From assembly GCF_001507435.1 (NCBI RefSeq), contig NZ_LMWH01000245.1, positions 19,904 through 83,903 on the forward strand: a DNA stretch of 64,000 nucleotides. The letters run 5' to 3'. This stretch comes from Streptomyces sp. NRRL F-5122. Its GTDB lineage: Bacteria; Actinomycetota; Actinomycetes; Streptomycetales; Streptomycetaceae. Under the pieces are notes generated by a model, which made no database searches, was not told where the DNA came from, and saw only the letters and a program-made list of their open reading frames with translations. Of this stretch, positions 46,239-55,341 are shown in pieces (the stretch's first letter is position 1; each line of letters opens with the position of its first letter). The position numbers were made by a program, and so were the translations under genes.

Positions 46239-46288
46239 CCGTCGTGGCACGAGTCACCGTGGGTGCAAATCCCCCGCCCACCACGCAG
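46239..46288 (+). repeat. Serine-tRNA-like 3' fragment, likely attachment-site relic (copy A)
   Basis: About 50 bases resembling the variable arm, T arm and acceptor 3' strand of a class II tRNA; the T loop reads TGCAAAT in a GTGGG/CCCCC context, so pairing is damaged. A second copy, about 83% identical by eye, lies at 63851-63900 in the opposite orientation. Both are followed by CTGACCAG-type sequence. No 5' half is present, so it is not a functional tRNA. Confidence 0.5.
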
Positions 46289-46733
46289 GTTGAAGGCCCC
46301 TGACCAGGAACATCGGCCGGAGGTTCGTCATCCGCGTTGCCCGTTGGTAACCGTGGATCTCCGCGAGTTCCCCGTCTGTCGGGCATGGATGCGGCACGCC
46401 GTCAGGGCGTGATCCAGTCCGCCCAGCCAAAGGTGAACCTGTAGGCGGCGCGTGCCGCATCCCAACCTTGGCTGCCTGCCAGGAGCCCACAGCCAGGGCG
46501 ATCACGAACAGCCCGGCAAAGGCTCCGGCGATGATTGCGCCCGTCCTGGGCGACCAGACCACTGCTGCGACGATGGTCGCAATGATCGCTATCGCCAAGC
46601 CCAGGTGGGCAACGGGCATTTCCACGCGAAGCAGCTCCCGCAACGCTCCCCGCGATGCCTGCATGTCTGCCTTGTAGCGCTCTCTTGCCGCATCAGGATC
46701 TGCGTTCGGCCCCTCCGGCCACTGCTGCTGCAC
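46254..46733 (-). CDS. Putative small membrane protein
   Basis: 159 residues. The first 45 are hydrophilic (MQQQWPEGPNADPDAARERY), then two close membrane helices follow (HLGLAIAIIATIVAAVVW and IIAGAFAGLFVIALAVGSW). The last 60 residues read antisense through the tRNA-like fragment and have no protein character, so the original C-terminus has probably been replaced by integration and the natural end lies near 46440. Unknown function; treat as uncertain. Confidence 0.45.
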   Translation of the reverse strand: MQQQWPEGPNADPDAARERYKADMQASRGALRELLRVEMPVAHLGLAIAIIATIVAAVVWSPRTGAIIAGAFAGLFVIALAVGSWQAAKVGMRHAPPTGSPLAGRTGSRPDGVPHPCPTDGELAEIHGYQRATRMTNLRPMFLVRGLQPAWWAGDLHPR

Positions 46734-47003
46734 GAGCGTCCGCCCCCTCTTAACCCTGGCGGGAGCTTAAACCGCGGCCTTGTCCCCATCACCTCAACCC
46801 GTCACCGTCCAAGCTCCCACCCCGTCCACCGTCGAGGCACACATCGTGGAGCGGACGTGGTTCATGGCGTCCGGGAAAAGCGCGTCACTGTACGAACGGC
46901 CTGGCAGCCAAAAGGGCTCCGATGCCGAAGTCACTCGCCGTCTCCGCTCCTTGGCCAGTCGACGGCGGATCCCTCAAAGACGCGCGCCCGCTCCCTGCCG
47001 CGG

Positions 47004-47441
47004 TCAGACCAGGCAGAACTCGTTTCCTTCCGGGTCGGCCATCACCATGTGGTCGGGCCTGCCCCGCAAGGTTTCCTCACGGACCACGGTCGCCCCCGCA
47101 GCAGTGAGCCGCTCCACCGCCTCGGCCACTCGCGGCCACCGAACCTCCCATGGGGTTTCGCGACCGCCCCCGACCTGCACGTCCAAGTGCAGCCGGTTCT
47201 TCACCACCTTCGACTCCGGCACCCGCAGGAAGGACAGATTGGGGCCCAGGCCGTCCGGATCAGCGAGATACGCGCCGTCGTCCCACTCCTCTTCCGGAAC
47301 CCCGTGACGGGAGAACCACTCCTCCCAGCTCCCGAACCCCGAGGGTGCGGGCCTCTCCGCATAGCCCAATGCCAGCGCCCAGAACTCGGCCAGCCTCCTC
47401 GGACGCGCGCAGTCGATCGTCAAACTCCATGCGGTCGCCAT
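47004..47441 (-). CDS. VOC family protein (glyoxalase/bleomycin resistance fold)
   Basis: 145 residues from the ATG at 47441, placed by an AGGAGG ribosome site seven bases upstream; the open frame extends further without one. It belongs to the actinobacterial glyoxalase-like VOC group: WSLTIDCARPRRLAEFWALA at the start, LSFLRVPESKVVKNRLHLDV in the centre and MVMADPEGNEFCLV at the end, the last containing the usual metal-ligand Glu. Substrate unknown; such proteins range from dioxygenases to antibiotic-binding proteins. Single gene. Confidence 0.82.
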   Translation of the reverse strand: MATAWSLTIDCARPRRLAEFWALALGYAERPAPSGFGSWEEWFSRHGVPEEEWDDGAYLADPDGLGPNLSFLRVPESKVVKNRLHLDVQVGGGRETPWEVRWPRVAEAVERLTAAGATVVREETLRGRPDHMVMADPEGNEFCLV

Positions 47442-47793
47442 GGGACCCTCCTGTCGTTCGACCGGACCGTACAGCGCACCTACGACACCTGCGGCCGGCG
47501 CAAACGCACCCGCGGGCCCGCGGAGTCTCAACAACCGTCCGACGAGCGCACACGCCGACTCCCGACGGTTCGCTGATCCAGTGCCACAACACCTGGTTCA
47601 CGCTGTTGGCGAGGGCATCGGAGCCGCTGCGAGTAGTTGTTGGCGCCCCCCTGCTTCAACCGCAGCCTCTACCGCAGAGGGTGCACGCCGGTGATGTAAT
47701 CACTCGATGGTGGAGTTGTGAAGAAACGGTGTTGTAGATTGTCGGTCCTGCCGCGCGCCAGGGTGTGCGCGGCTTGATCATTGGGGGGAACCG

Positions 47794-48243
47794 ATGACTC
47801 GCATCCGTACAGTCCTGCCTGCCCTCGTGGCGGCAGGGTGCGCCACTGTGCTGCTCATGCCGTCCCAGGCACAGGCCGCAAGCTCCATTCAGATCTACAA
47901 GATCTACTACGACAGCCCCGGCTCCGACCGCGGCGGCAACGCCTCGCTCAACGCCGAGTACGTCGAGCTGAAGAACACCGGCCGTTCGGCGATCGAACTG
48001 CGGGGCTACCGGGTCAAGGACGCGTCCGGGCACTGGTACACGTTCCCGTCGTACAAGATCGGCGCGGGGAAGACCGTGAAGGTCCACACCGGCAAGGGCA
48101 CCAAGAGCGGCGGCCACGTGTACCAGGGCCGTGGCTGGTACGTGTGGAACAACGACAAGGACACCGCCACCCTGTACAAGGGCAGCAGCCGGATCGACTC
48201 CTGCTCGTACAACTCCACTCGGGTCGACTACAAGATGTGCTGA
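47794..48243 (+). CDS. Secreted lamin-tail (LTD) domain protein
   Basis: 149 residues. A Sec signal peptide (PALVAAGCATVLLMPSQAQA, cleavage after about residue 29) is followed by a single lamin-tail domain of about 115 residues: IQIYKIYYDSPGSDRGGN, then EYVELKNTGRSAIELRGYRV, YKIGAGKTVKVHTGKGT and GRGWYVWNNDKDTATLY. Bacterial LTD proteins are often secreted and linked to nucleases or surface functions, but here the domain stands alone. Two cysteines near the C-terminus may pair. Preceded by GGGGGGAA. Confidence 0.85.
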   Translation: MTRIRTVLPALVAAGCATVLLMPSQAQAASSIQIYKIYYDSPGSDRGGNASLNAEYVELKNTGRSAIELRGYRVKDASGHWYTFPSYKIGAGKTVKVHTGKGTKSGGHVYQGRGWYVWNNDKDTATLYKGSSRIDSCSYNSTRVDYKMC

Positions 48244-48499
48244 CCGGCCGTCCTTGCTGAAAGCGCCCCCGCGGCCGGCTGCGTGCAGGTGGCGGGTTGC
48301 GCGTTTCCCAGTTGGATCTCTGCACCCGGGACGCATCTTTTGCGGCCCGGACGTCCGGCTGCCTTTTGAACCGGATGTCTTGGGAGGGTCCCCTGGGCGT
48401 TCATACGGCGGACCAGGGGCCCAGGTGAGCTGAATGCAGCGCACGGGTCTTCTCAGCCGCGACGGTGACGTCTGTCGCGGTCCACAGGGTGTGTATGGC

Positions 48500-48534
48500 G
48501 GCCCCGGGCCCGGTGACATGCCGGGCCCGGGGCC
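48500..48534 (-). terminator. Stem-loop terminator after the thioester surface protein gene
   Basis: A perfect 14-base GC stem with a seven-base loop, eight bases beyond the stop of the minus-strand surface protein gene. Confidence 0.8.
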
Positions 48535-48541
48535 GTGCCCG

Positions 48542-49945
48542 TCAGTCGCGGGTGGGCTGCTGCTTGTCGCGGAGCAGGAGGAGCGTCGCACCGCCGATCA
48601 GGACCAGGCCGATGGCCGTGCCGGCGATGATCGGGGTCATGCTCGAGGCGCCCGTCTCGGCCAGGTTGGTGTCCGTCGCCGCCGTGCCGCCCACGGTCGC
48701 CGGGCTGGGCTCACTGAAGGTCTGCGCCCTCAGACCGCCCGTGCTGCTCTCCGTCTTGCAGTCGAGAACACCCTTGAACCACTTCTCGTAGCCGTCCGAG
48801 CCCTTGATCGTGAAGTCGTACGCCTGATCCTCCTGAAGAGGGATCGTGACGATCTGCGTCCTGCCCGCCGGGATGGTGTGGGAGACGCCCATCAGCTCGA
48901 AGGTGAACGCCTCGTCCCCCTTGTTCACCGCGGTGATGTCCACGCCCCCCTTGGCGCAGTTCTTCTCCGCCGAGAGCGCCGGTATCGCTCCGGTGGCAGC
49001 CCAGTTGGCTGTGGCCGTCGCTGCGACGGTCGACTCGCTGGAGCCGGCGAGTATCTGCGTCTGGCTGCGGGTCTCGGAGGCGAAGGCCCGGCCGACCGGC
49101 ACGGTGGTCGACGCCTGCACGGTCACCTCGGCCGAACCGTTCTGCGCTTTCTCCGGCACCTCGAAGTAGACGCGCTCACCGTTGGTCGCGGACGTGATCT
49201 CCGTGCCGTCCTTGTCGACGATCTTGACGCCCGAGGTCGTGGCGTCCACCGGCGGGGTCACCGTGACGCTGTCGGCGTCGGTGTGGACCGTGACCGGGCC
49301 GAGCAGCTCGCCGGGGTGGCCCGAGACGGCGGCCGGTTCAAGAGTCAGGGACGCCGCGGGCTCCGGGATGTTCTGTGCGTGCTTCTGCAGATAGTCCGCG
49401 AGCTTCTCCGCCTGGGAGTCGACGGCATCCACGTCGGCGTCGTCCGAGTACCGCCATATCGCCACCTGCGTACCGGCCGCGGCGTCCTGCTCGGTCAGGC
49501 CCTTGGCGCCGGCCTCGGCGGCCAGTGCCGCGAGATCGTTCACCTGAGGGTACGAGTGGCTCAGGATCCAGCGGATCTTCCCGGCGTTCCTGTTGCCGCT
49601 CAGAGACGTACCGCTCCAGGGCGTCTCCTGGTACCTGGAATCCTTCTGCGCCGGGTTGTGGATGTCGATGCAGTAGGTCTGCAGGGTGCCGCCGCCGTCG
49701 ACGGACATCTCGAACAGACCAGCAGACACCTGCTCGTCGGTGCCACCGTCGTGGATGACGGCGGCACCGTACGTCTTGAGGCCGCCCATGGTCGCGGTCG
49801 CCCCGCCCTCGCTCTGCGGTGTCGTGTCGGCGGCCGCCATCCCCGCGGAACCCAGCAGAGCCGCCACGGCGAGTCCGGACACCAGCGTCGCGGCGGTGAT
49901 AGCCCCTCGCCTGAACGCGGACGACGCAGACAACGAAGAAAACAC
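48542..49945 (-). CDS. Thioester-domain surface protein with LAETG sortase signal
   Basis: About 467 residues from the GTG at 49945, behind AAGGGGA. Signal peptide (AATLVSGLAVAALLGSAGMAAA), then a thioester (TED) domain. The reactive Cys is expected in LQTYCIDIHNPAQ and the Gln in AGTQVAIWRYSDD, which in this family form an internal Cys-Gln thioester able to bond covalently to host or surface amines. Two beta domains follow. The C-terminus has an LAETG sorting motif, a membrane helix (MTPIIAGTAIGLVLIGGATL) and a basic tail, fitting class E sortase anchoring to peptidoglycan. No sortase gene is adjacent. Confidence 0.88.
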   Translation of the reverse strand: MFSSLSASSAFRRGAITAATLVSGLAVAALLGSAGMAAADTTPQSEGGATATMGGLKTYGAAVIHDGGTDEQVSAGLFEMSVDGGGTLQTYCIDIHNPAQKDSRYQETPWSGTSLSGNRNAGKIRWILSHSYPQVNDLAALAAEAGAKGLTEQDAAAGTQVAIWRYSDDADVDAVDSQAEKLADYLQKHAQNIPEPAASLTLEPAAVSGHPGELLGPVTVHTDADSVTVTPPVDATTSGVKIVDKDGTEITSATNGERVYFEVPEKAQNGSAEVTVQASTTVPVGRAFASETRSQTQILAGSSESTVAATATANWAATGAIPALSAEKNCAKGGVDITAVNKGDEAFTFELMGVSHTIPAGRTQIVTIPLQEDQAYDFTIKGSDGYEKWFKGVLDCKTESSTGGLRAQTFSEPSPATVGGTAATDTNLAETGASSMTPIIAGTAIGLVLIGGATLLLLRDKQQPTRD

Positions 49946-50289
49946 AGAATTCCCCTTCGAGCAGGACCCGTTGACATGGGGGGACGGTCCCACCAGCAGA
50001 ATCAGAAGCCACAAGAGCTATGCCTGGCATCCTAGGGAGCGCGGCACACCCCTCTCCCCAGCCAGATCGTCAGATAACCGATCCGAATCGGAATCGTTAT
50101 CGCACACACAGCATGTGAGCTGCGCTTACCGCTCGAATACATGTGGACCGTTCGGACGCCGACCGATGTAGTGGTGGATAAGCGGCAGTTGGGGCAGCGC
50201 GCTAGAATCCGGCCGGCCGCCGCGGAGGTCCCTGCCCCTGACCGCCACTGCTCGGCGCGCCCACCGCAGCCGTCGTCCCGCGCCGGCCC
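49946..50289. other. Intergenic region between the surface protein gene and ssbB
   Basis: About 344 bases containing the promoter of the minus-strand surface protein gene and, near it, an inverted repeat listed separately. No gene seen. Confidence 0.5.
50073..50101. promoter_or_regulatory. Inverted repeat GATAAC...GTTATC upstream of the surface protein gene
   Basis: A 29-base imperfect palindrome with GATAAC/GTTATC ends and CCGA/TCGG inner arms, 128 bases upstream of the surface protein start. The form suits a dimeric regulator site; no regulator is known for it. Confidence 0.35.
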
Positions 50290-50790
50290 TCAGGTCGCCC
50301 CGGCCGGCTCCAACTGCGGTTGGGGAGCGCTCTCGGTCTGTTCCGCCTCCTGTGACCGACCGGCCGCCTCTGTCTCCGGTTCGGTTTCCCAACTGGGCTC
50401 CGATTGGGGTGGCGCACCCGTCTGCACGTCGGGCCTGGCCGACCGCCGGAAGGCCGACGTGCCGCGCGACAGATCATGGCCGATCGCCGCCGCATCGAGA
50501 TCCGCGGACAACCAGCCCTGCCCGTCCCGCTGTTCGGTCCGCACCTTCAGGCGCCCCTGGACCACCAGCGGATCGCCCACCGCCACGGACGCCGCGACGT
50601 TCGTGGCCAGGGTGCGGCGAGTCCAGACCGTGAAGAAGTTGGTGTGTCCGTCCGTCCACGCGTTCTTCTCGCGGTCCAGATAACGTGCGGTCACGGCCAG
50701 CCGGAAGCGTGCCGTGGGACCCGTCGGCGACTCCCGGTACACCGGCTGCGTAGCGACGTTGCCGACCACGCACACCATCGTCTCGTTCAT
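50290..50790 (-). CDS. ssbB: Single-stranded DNA-binding protein SsbB
   Basis: 166 residues from the ATG at 50790 behind GGAGGGG. An OB-fold SSB domain fills the first 110 residues: MNETMVCVVGNVATQPVYRE, TARFRLAVTARYLDREKNAW, FFTVWTRRTLATNVAASVAV and VQGRLKVRTEQRDGQGW. The remaining tail is acidic and Pro/Glu-rich but lacks the terminal acidic-hydrophobic tip of canonical SSB. Streptomyces has two SSBs; the tail-less paralogue SsbB has been linked to chromosome segregation during sporulation. Genomic position also agrees with that paralogue as I recall it. Confidence 0.85.
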   Translation of the reverse strand: MNETMVCVVGNVATQPVYRESPTGPTARFRLAVTARYLDREKNAWTDGHTNFFTVWTRRTLATNVAASVAVGDPLVVQGRLKVRTEQRDGQGWLSADLDAAAIGHDLSRGTSAFRRSARPDVQTGAPPQSEPSWETEPETEAAGRSQEAEQTESAPQPQLEPAGAT

Positions 50791-51093
50791 ACGGAACCCC
50801 TCCCTCACCCCGGCCTGCGGGCCGGGCAGAAACGCGTACGGGCCCGTCCCGTACGGCTGCGTCTGATGCGGCGGTGACCTGTCACGTGTCGCCGCCCCCC
50901 GCGCCGATCGCCTTCGCTGCGATCGCCGCGAGATCAGACTGCCTCCGCCGGGCCGGGCCCGCTGAGCGCTGTGGGCCACTGGCCGGTTGTGGACAACTCC
51001 GCCACCCGAACGAGTACTTCTGCCCCCTGTCCTCCTTGCCGACCGGACGCGGCTCACCTCGCGCGGACGCGGCTCACGTCGCCCGGACGCAAC

Positions 51094-53181
51094 TCACCCC
51101 ACACGCGCGCCCGCCGTAGCTCCCGTGACCTTGGCGTACTCCTCCCGCACCTCCCCGAACCGGAGCAGCTCCGCCGCCAGTGGGTCCAGCACCCGGGCCC
51201 GCCCGCACCCGGCCGCCGCCTCCCTCAGCCGACGTTCCGCCTCGAGCCCGTAACGTCGCGCCGGACCACGCGCGGCAAGCCTGCAGGTCCACTCGATGAC
51301 CGGGCCTCCGACAAGACCGGCCAGCAGGAACAGCGCCGGCACACCGAAGTTCGACGGCAGGAATCCGACGACCTGCCCCGACATCCACAGCACCCCCAGG
51401 ACCTGGAAGAGCGTCATCGTGGCCTGGGCGAGGACGGCAGCGGGCCACCAGCCGGGCCGGGGCGGCCGACCCTGCGGCACCGCGGAACCGGCGGCCAACT
51501 CGTCCAGCGCCTCCGGCAGCCCCTGCGCGCCGCGCACCGCGGCCTCCCGCACCGCCAGGGCCCAGGGCGCGGGCAGCCCGAGCGCGGCCCGGTCCGCCAC
51601 CGTCCGGACGGCCTGCTCCACCCGCTGCCGGGCGGTGGCCTCCTCGTCCGCGGGCGCCTGCGCCGGGAGCCGTCCGGTGGAGGGCTCGCGCCGCTCCCGG
51701 TACCACCGCCACAGCCGCAACCAGGGAGTGCCGCAGGCACGGTTGGCATGGCGCAGCCACACACGTTCGGCGGCCTCCCCCGCCGCGGTGGCACCCACCG
51801 CGTCCGCCAGCCGTCCGGTGAAGTCCTCACGTGCCTCCTCGCTGAGCCCGCCGCGCCCACCGGTCGCGTAAACGGGCCGCAGCCGGACGGCGGCCGCGTC
51901 GATGTCGGCTGAGATGCGCCGCGCGGCCGCGCCACGCTCGCCCACGAACTGGCCCAGCACCTCCTCGAGTTCGTCCACCCCCTCTCCGGTGAGGGCGGAC
52001 ACCGCGAGCACGGTCGCGCCCGGCTCGCCGTACTCGCCGAGGGCGATCCCGTCCCCGTCGAGCAGCCGCCGCAGATCGTCCAGCACCTGCTCGGCGGCCT
52101 CCCCCGGCAGCCGGTCCACCTGGTTCAGGACCACGAACATGACCTCGGCGTGCCCGGCCAGCGGCCGCAGATAGCGCTCGTGGAGGACGGCATCGGCGTA
52201 CTTCTCGGGATCGACGACCCAGATCACCGCGTCCACGAGCGCCAGGATGCGGTCGACCTGCTCCCGGTGCTGCACCACCGCGGAATCGTGGTCGGGCAGA
52301 TCGACCAGGACAAGCCCCTGTAGTTGCGTCTTGCCGTCCGGGGTCTGCAAGGGGCGCCGGCGCAGCCGCCCGGGGATGCCGAGTCTGTCGATGAGTGGCG
52401 CCGCGCCGTCGCTCCAACTGCACACCATGGGTGCTGCCGTGGTCGGCCGCCGCACCCCCGTCTCCGAAAGAGCGACCCCGGCCAGCGCGTTGAAGAGCGT
52501 CGACTTGCCGCTGCCGGTGGCGCCCGCGATGGCGACCACCGTGTGCTCCCCGGAGAGTCTGCGGCGCGCGGCCGCCTCGTCCAGGACCCGGCCGGCCTCG
52601 GCGAGCGTGTTGCTGTCCAGCCGGGTGCGCGACAGTCCCACGAGCTCGCGCAACGCGTCCAGACGCGATCGCAGGGGCCCTTCGTAGGCGAGCTGCGCGG
52701 GCTGTCGCGCGCTGGGCGAACGGGGCTCGACGATCGTGATCTCCTGCTGGGCCACGGCCGGTTCGGGCAGCCGCCGGGCGATCAGCCCGTCGTCCCACTC
52801 GCCCGCCGCCTCGCCGCGGTCCGCCTGATCGTCGCCCTCCACACGCGCGTGCCCGGTGCCGTGCTCCACGCGCGCGTGGAGGGCACTCTCCCCGTCGTCC
52901 GCCTGCGGAGTCCCGTCCTCCGACCGAGCCTCCCGGGACGTGTCGTGCGTGTCCCTGTCCGCCTCGTCCTCCGCCGCGCCCGCGCCCCGGTCCCGCCGCG
53001 CCCGGCCGGATCCGCGCTGCACGCGTGCGTGTCCGCCTTGGTGGCCCGACTCGCGGAGAGCCGGACCACGCCCCTCGCCCTCTGGTCGCTCCTCGGCCGC
53101 CGCGGCCCCTGCCTTCGATGGTTCGCCCTCGGGGCCCTCGACGTGATCCGTGCGGTCAGTGACGGCAGCCACCGTGGTCAC
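51094..53181 (-). CDS. YfjP-like GTPase, membrane-associated
   Basis: 695 residues. The GTG start overlaps the stop of the preceding GTPase gene (GTGA). An N-terminal region of about 170 residues is disordered and charged. The G domain follows: P-loop [21 protein letters not shown]2/G3 region [19 protein letters not shown] and G4 [11 protein letters not shown]. The C-terminal part has hydrophobic helices ([40 protein letters not shown]), so the protein probably sits at the membrane, in the manner of dynamin-related or Era-like YfjP proteins. It acts together with the sister GTPase encoded just upstream. Confidence 0.85.
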   Translation of the reverse strand: MTTVAAVTDRTDHVEGPEGEPSKAGAAAAEERPEGEGRGPALRESGHQGGHARVQRGSGRARRDRGAGAAEDEADRDTHDTSREARSEDGTPQADDGESALHARVEHGTGHARVEGDDQADRGEAAGEWDDGLIARRLPEPAVAQQEITIVEPRSPSARQPAQLAYEGPLRSRLDALRELVGLSRTRLDSNTLAEAGRVLDEAAARRRLSGEHTVVAIAGATGSGKSTLFNALAGVALSETGVRRPTTAAPMVCSWSDGAAPLIDRLGIPGRLRRRPLQTPDGKTQLQGLVLVDLPDHDSAVVQHREQVDRILALVDAVIWVVDPEKYADAVLHERYLRPLAGHAEVMFVVLNQVDRLPGEAAEQVLDDLRRLLDGDGIALGEYGEPGATVLAVSALTGEGVDELEEVLGQFVGERGAAARRISADIDAAAVRLRPVYATGGRGGLSEEAREDFTGRLADAVGATAAGEAAERVWLRHANRACGTPWLRLWRWYRERREPSTGRLPAQAPADEEATARQRVEQAVRTVADRAALGLPAPWALAVREAAVRGAQGLPEALDELAAGSAVPQGRPPRPGWWPAAVLAQATMTLFQVLGVLWMSGQVVGFLPSNFGVPALFLLAGLVGGPVIEWTCRLAARGPARRYGLEAERRLREAAAGCGRARVLDPLAAELLRFGEVREEYAKVTGATAGARVG

Positions 53182-54785
53182 CTCTCCTTCTGCAGTACGG
53201 ACAGCGCGGCGATGAGTTCGGCCTGGGGCTCGGCGTGCACACCGAGGGCGTCGAGGGGGGCGAGGCGGCGCTCACGCTCCGTGCGCAGCGCACGGTCGAG
53301 ATACTCGGACAGCAGTCGTGATCCACGGTCACGCAGCCGCAAGGCACCCTGGGCACCGATCCGTTCGGCGAGTTCCTCGCCCGCCGCCCCCGCCCGGCGT
53401 CCGCCGAGAAGTGCGGTGGCGACAAGGGCGGACACCACCTCGGTGTCCGGAGCGACGCTCTTGTCGATGTCGCGGACCGCTTCCTCGGCGTACTCCTCGA
53501 GGACGCGGCGCCAGCGCCGTACGCCCATCCCGATGCGGTGCTCGGCGTTCTCCAGGGCCGGATCCCGATTGGTCAGCTCGGCTGCCTCGGCGGCCGGTTC
53601 ACGCCGCCAGGCCTCGTCGACGCGCTCGTCGGCCGCCGTGACGGCGCACAGCAGCAGGGAGCCCAGGCTCTCCACGAGGGCGTCCAGCAGCTCGCCCGCG
53701 GTGCAGTCCAGCGGGTAGCTGTGCCACCTCTTCAGGGCGTCGCCGGCGAGCACGGCCCCCGAGTCCAGACGACTCCGCACGCGCGCGTACTCGCCGTCGT
53801 AGGCCGTGTCGACGGCCGCGGTGAGCCTCAATGCTGCCGCGTACTGCGCGGCGGTCGCGCCGGCCAGCTCGGGCAGTCGCGACTTCAGCGAGTTCAGCAC
53901 GCCGTGCGCCGTACGCGCCACGGCCGTCTCCCGGGCGGCGGGATCGCTCACCTGGAGGGTGAGCCAGGCCCGCAGGGGCGCGACGGCGGTGGCGGGCAGC
54001 AGCCCGCCGCCACAGGCGGACTCGGGCAGTTCGGGCACGGTGAAGCGGGGCACGGCGCCGAGTCCCGCCTTGGTGAGCAGGGCCCCGTACTGCCGCGACA
54101 CCTCGGACACGACCTGGTGCGGCACCCGGTCGAGCACCGTGATGAACGTCGCCCGGTGTTCTTTGGCGGTTCGCAGCAGATGCCACGGGACGGCGTCGGC
54201 GTACCGGGCGGCTGTGGTGACCAGGACCCAGATGTCGGCGGCGGTGATCAGCTCCGCGGCGAGCATCCGGTTGTCGGCGACCAGGGAATCGATGTCGGGC
54301 GCGTCCAGAAGGGCGAGTCCGCGCGGGAGCGTGTCGGCGGTCTCGATACGCAGCAGCCGCTCCTCGCGCCCGCCGACCCCCTCGAGATCGTCGCCGGTCT
54401 CCTGATGCGGCACCCAGACGCGGGTGAGATCGGGCAGTACGCGCATGCCGCTGAACCAGTGGTGATCTGCGGGATGGCAGACGAGCACGGGAGTACGCGT
54501 CGTGGGCCGCAGTACGCCCGCCTCACTCACCTTGCGCCCCACGAGGGAGTTGACGAGGGTCGACTTGCCCGCTCCGGTGGAGCCCCCGACCACGGCCAGC
54601 AAAGGCGCTTCAGGCTCTCTCAGCCGGGGCACCAAATAGTCGTCGAGTTGCGCGAGGAGCTCGTCGCGGTTCGCACGCGCGCGTGGAGCCCCCATCAGGG
54701 GCAGCGGGAAGCGTGCGGCGGCGACACGCTCACGCAGAGCGGAGAGTGCGTCGAGCAGCTGAGGCCGTACGTCCAAGGTCACCAC
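53178..54785 (-). CDS. YfjP-like GTPase, first of an overlapping pair
   Basis: About 535 residues from a GTG at 54785 (54782 and an ATG at 54824 are in-frame alternatives). The N-terminal helical segment ([20 protein letters not shown]) is followed by the G domain: P-loop [20 protein letters not shown], a threonine switch in [14 protein letters not shown]3 [17 protein letters not shown] and G4-like [11 protein letters not shown]. The last 250 residues are helical, without the membrane helices seen in the partner. The stop overlaps the next GTPase gene by four bases. Pairs of this kind are conserved in streptomycetes; function unknown, possibly membrane remodelling or ribosome assembly. Confidence 0.83.
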   Translation of the reverse strand: MVTLDVRPQLLDALSALRERVAAARFPLPLMGAPRARANRDELLAQLDDYLVPRLREPEAPLLAVVGGSTGAGKSTLVNSLVGRKVSEAGVLRPTTRTPVLVCHPADHHWFSGMRVLPDLTRVWVPHQETGDDLEGVGGREERLLRIETADTLPRGLALLDAPDIDSLVADNRMLAAELITAADIWVLVTTAARYADAVPWHLLRTAKEHRATFITVLDRVPHQVVSEVSRQYGALLTKAGLGAVPRFTVPELPESACGGGLLPATAVAPLRAWLTLQVSDPAARETAVARTAHGVLNSLKSRLPELAGATAAQYAAALRLTAAVDTAYDGEYARVRSRLDSGAVLAGDALKRWHSYPLDCTAGELLDALVESLGSLLLCAVTAADERVDEAWRREPAAEAAELTNRDPALENAEHRIGMGVRRWRRVLEEYAEEAVRDIDKSVAPDTEVVSALVATALLGGRRAGAAGEELAERIGAQGALRLRDRGSRLLSEYLDRALRTERERRLAPLDALGVHAEPQAELIAALSVLQKER

Positions 54786-55091
54786 ATGCGAAGAATGCCC
54801 GCTTTTGTTGGCTTTATGAAGCATATGTGCGTTCCTGCGCGCCGACAGGACACAAGGGACGGAAGGCGCGACTGGGACGCAGGCATAACGAGTGCACAAC
54901 ACCCGGGGCGCCAGGCGTCAAAAGCGATGCAGGATTCGCACCTGCCTGCGATTATCGGACCGCTTCACTGAACCTCCACATCGAGCCACGGAGGTGAAGC
55001 ACCAGGGACGAGGAGCGGAGAGCCCTATCCTTGTCCCCGGCAAGGTCACGGAACGGCCCACACCCGGGCACCACGACAGGCCACCACACCG
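54786..55091. other. Region upstream of tRNA-Arg
   Basis: About 306 bases between the GTPase start and tRNA-Arg. It should hold the promoters for both. A short T-arm-like hairpin on the minus strand near 54928-54944 is too weak to call a tRNA. Confidence 0.4.
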
Positions 55092-55164
55092 GCCCCCGTA
55101 GCTCAGTGGATAGAGCAGGCGCCTTCTAAGCGCTTGGCCGCAGGTTCGAGTCCTGCCGGGGGCG
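55092..55164 (+). tRNA. tRNA-Arg (anticodon UCU)
   Basis: A full cloverleaf: acceptor GCCCCCG/CGGGGGC, D arm GCTCAGTGGATAGAGC, anticodon loop CTTCTAA in a five-base stem (anticodon TCT, reading AGA), and T arm GCAGGTTCGAGTCCTGC. CCA is encoded at 55165-55167. A terminator follows. The 3' half is the insertion target of the integrative element that begins here. Confidence 0.95.
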
Positions 55165-55205
55165 CCACTGAGAGCCCTCCCTCCGGGAGGGCCTTTTTGC
55201 TGGTC
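55116..55205 (+). repeat. Proximal copy of the 90-bp attachment-site direct repeat
   Basis: A 90-base sequence identical to 60664-60753. It starts in the anticodon stem of tRNA-Arg, covers the rest of the tRNA and its terminator, and ends shortly after. Such repeats result from site-specific integration into a tRNA 3' half. Weaker similarity continues from here into the integrase tail in both copies. Confidence 0.9.
55174..55198 (+). terminator. Intrinsic terminator of tRNA-Arg
   Basis: An eight-base stem (GCCCTCCC/GGGAGGGC) followed by five Ts. It is duplicated exactly 5,548 bases downstream at 60722-60746 as part of the direct repeat. Confidence 0.88.
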
Positions 55206-55341
55206 AGAGCGGATGCAGCTCGACACGGTGAAGCCCCGGGCGCTCCCCCGATGATCAAGGGAACGTCCCGGGGCTGTCCGGCTGTCACCGGGTTTTCGCG
55301 GGTGGCCGTGTCGAATACGTGTCGAAGTTCCCGGCCGGAGG

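Noticed and set aside
45733..46386. A 217-residue minus-strand frame in the accessory patch
   Set aside because: No streptomycete codon pattern and it is antisense to the better supported 93-residue gene.
54928..54944. A minus-strand T-arm-like hairpin (GCAGG-TGCGAAT-CCTGC) just upstream of tRNA-Arg
   Set aside because: I could not fold convincing anticodon or D arms around it, so it is not called a tRNA.
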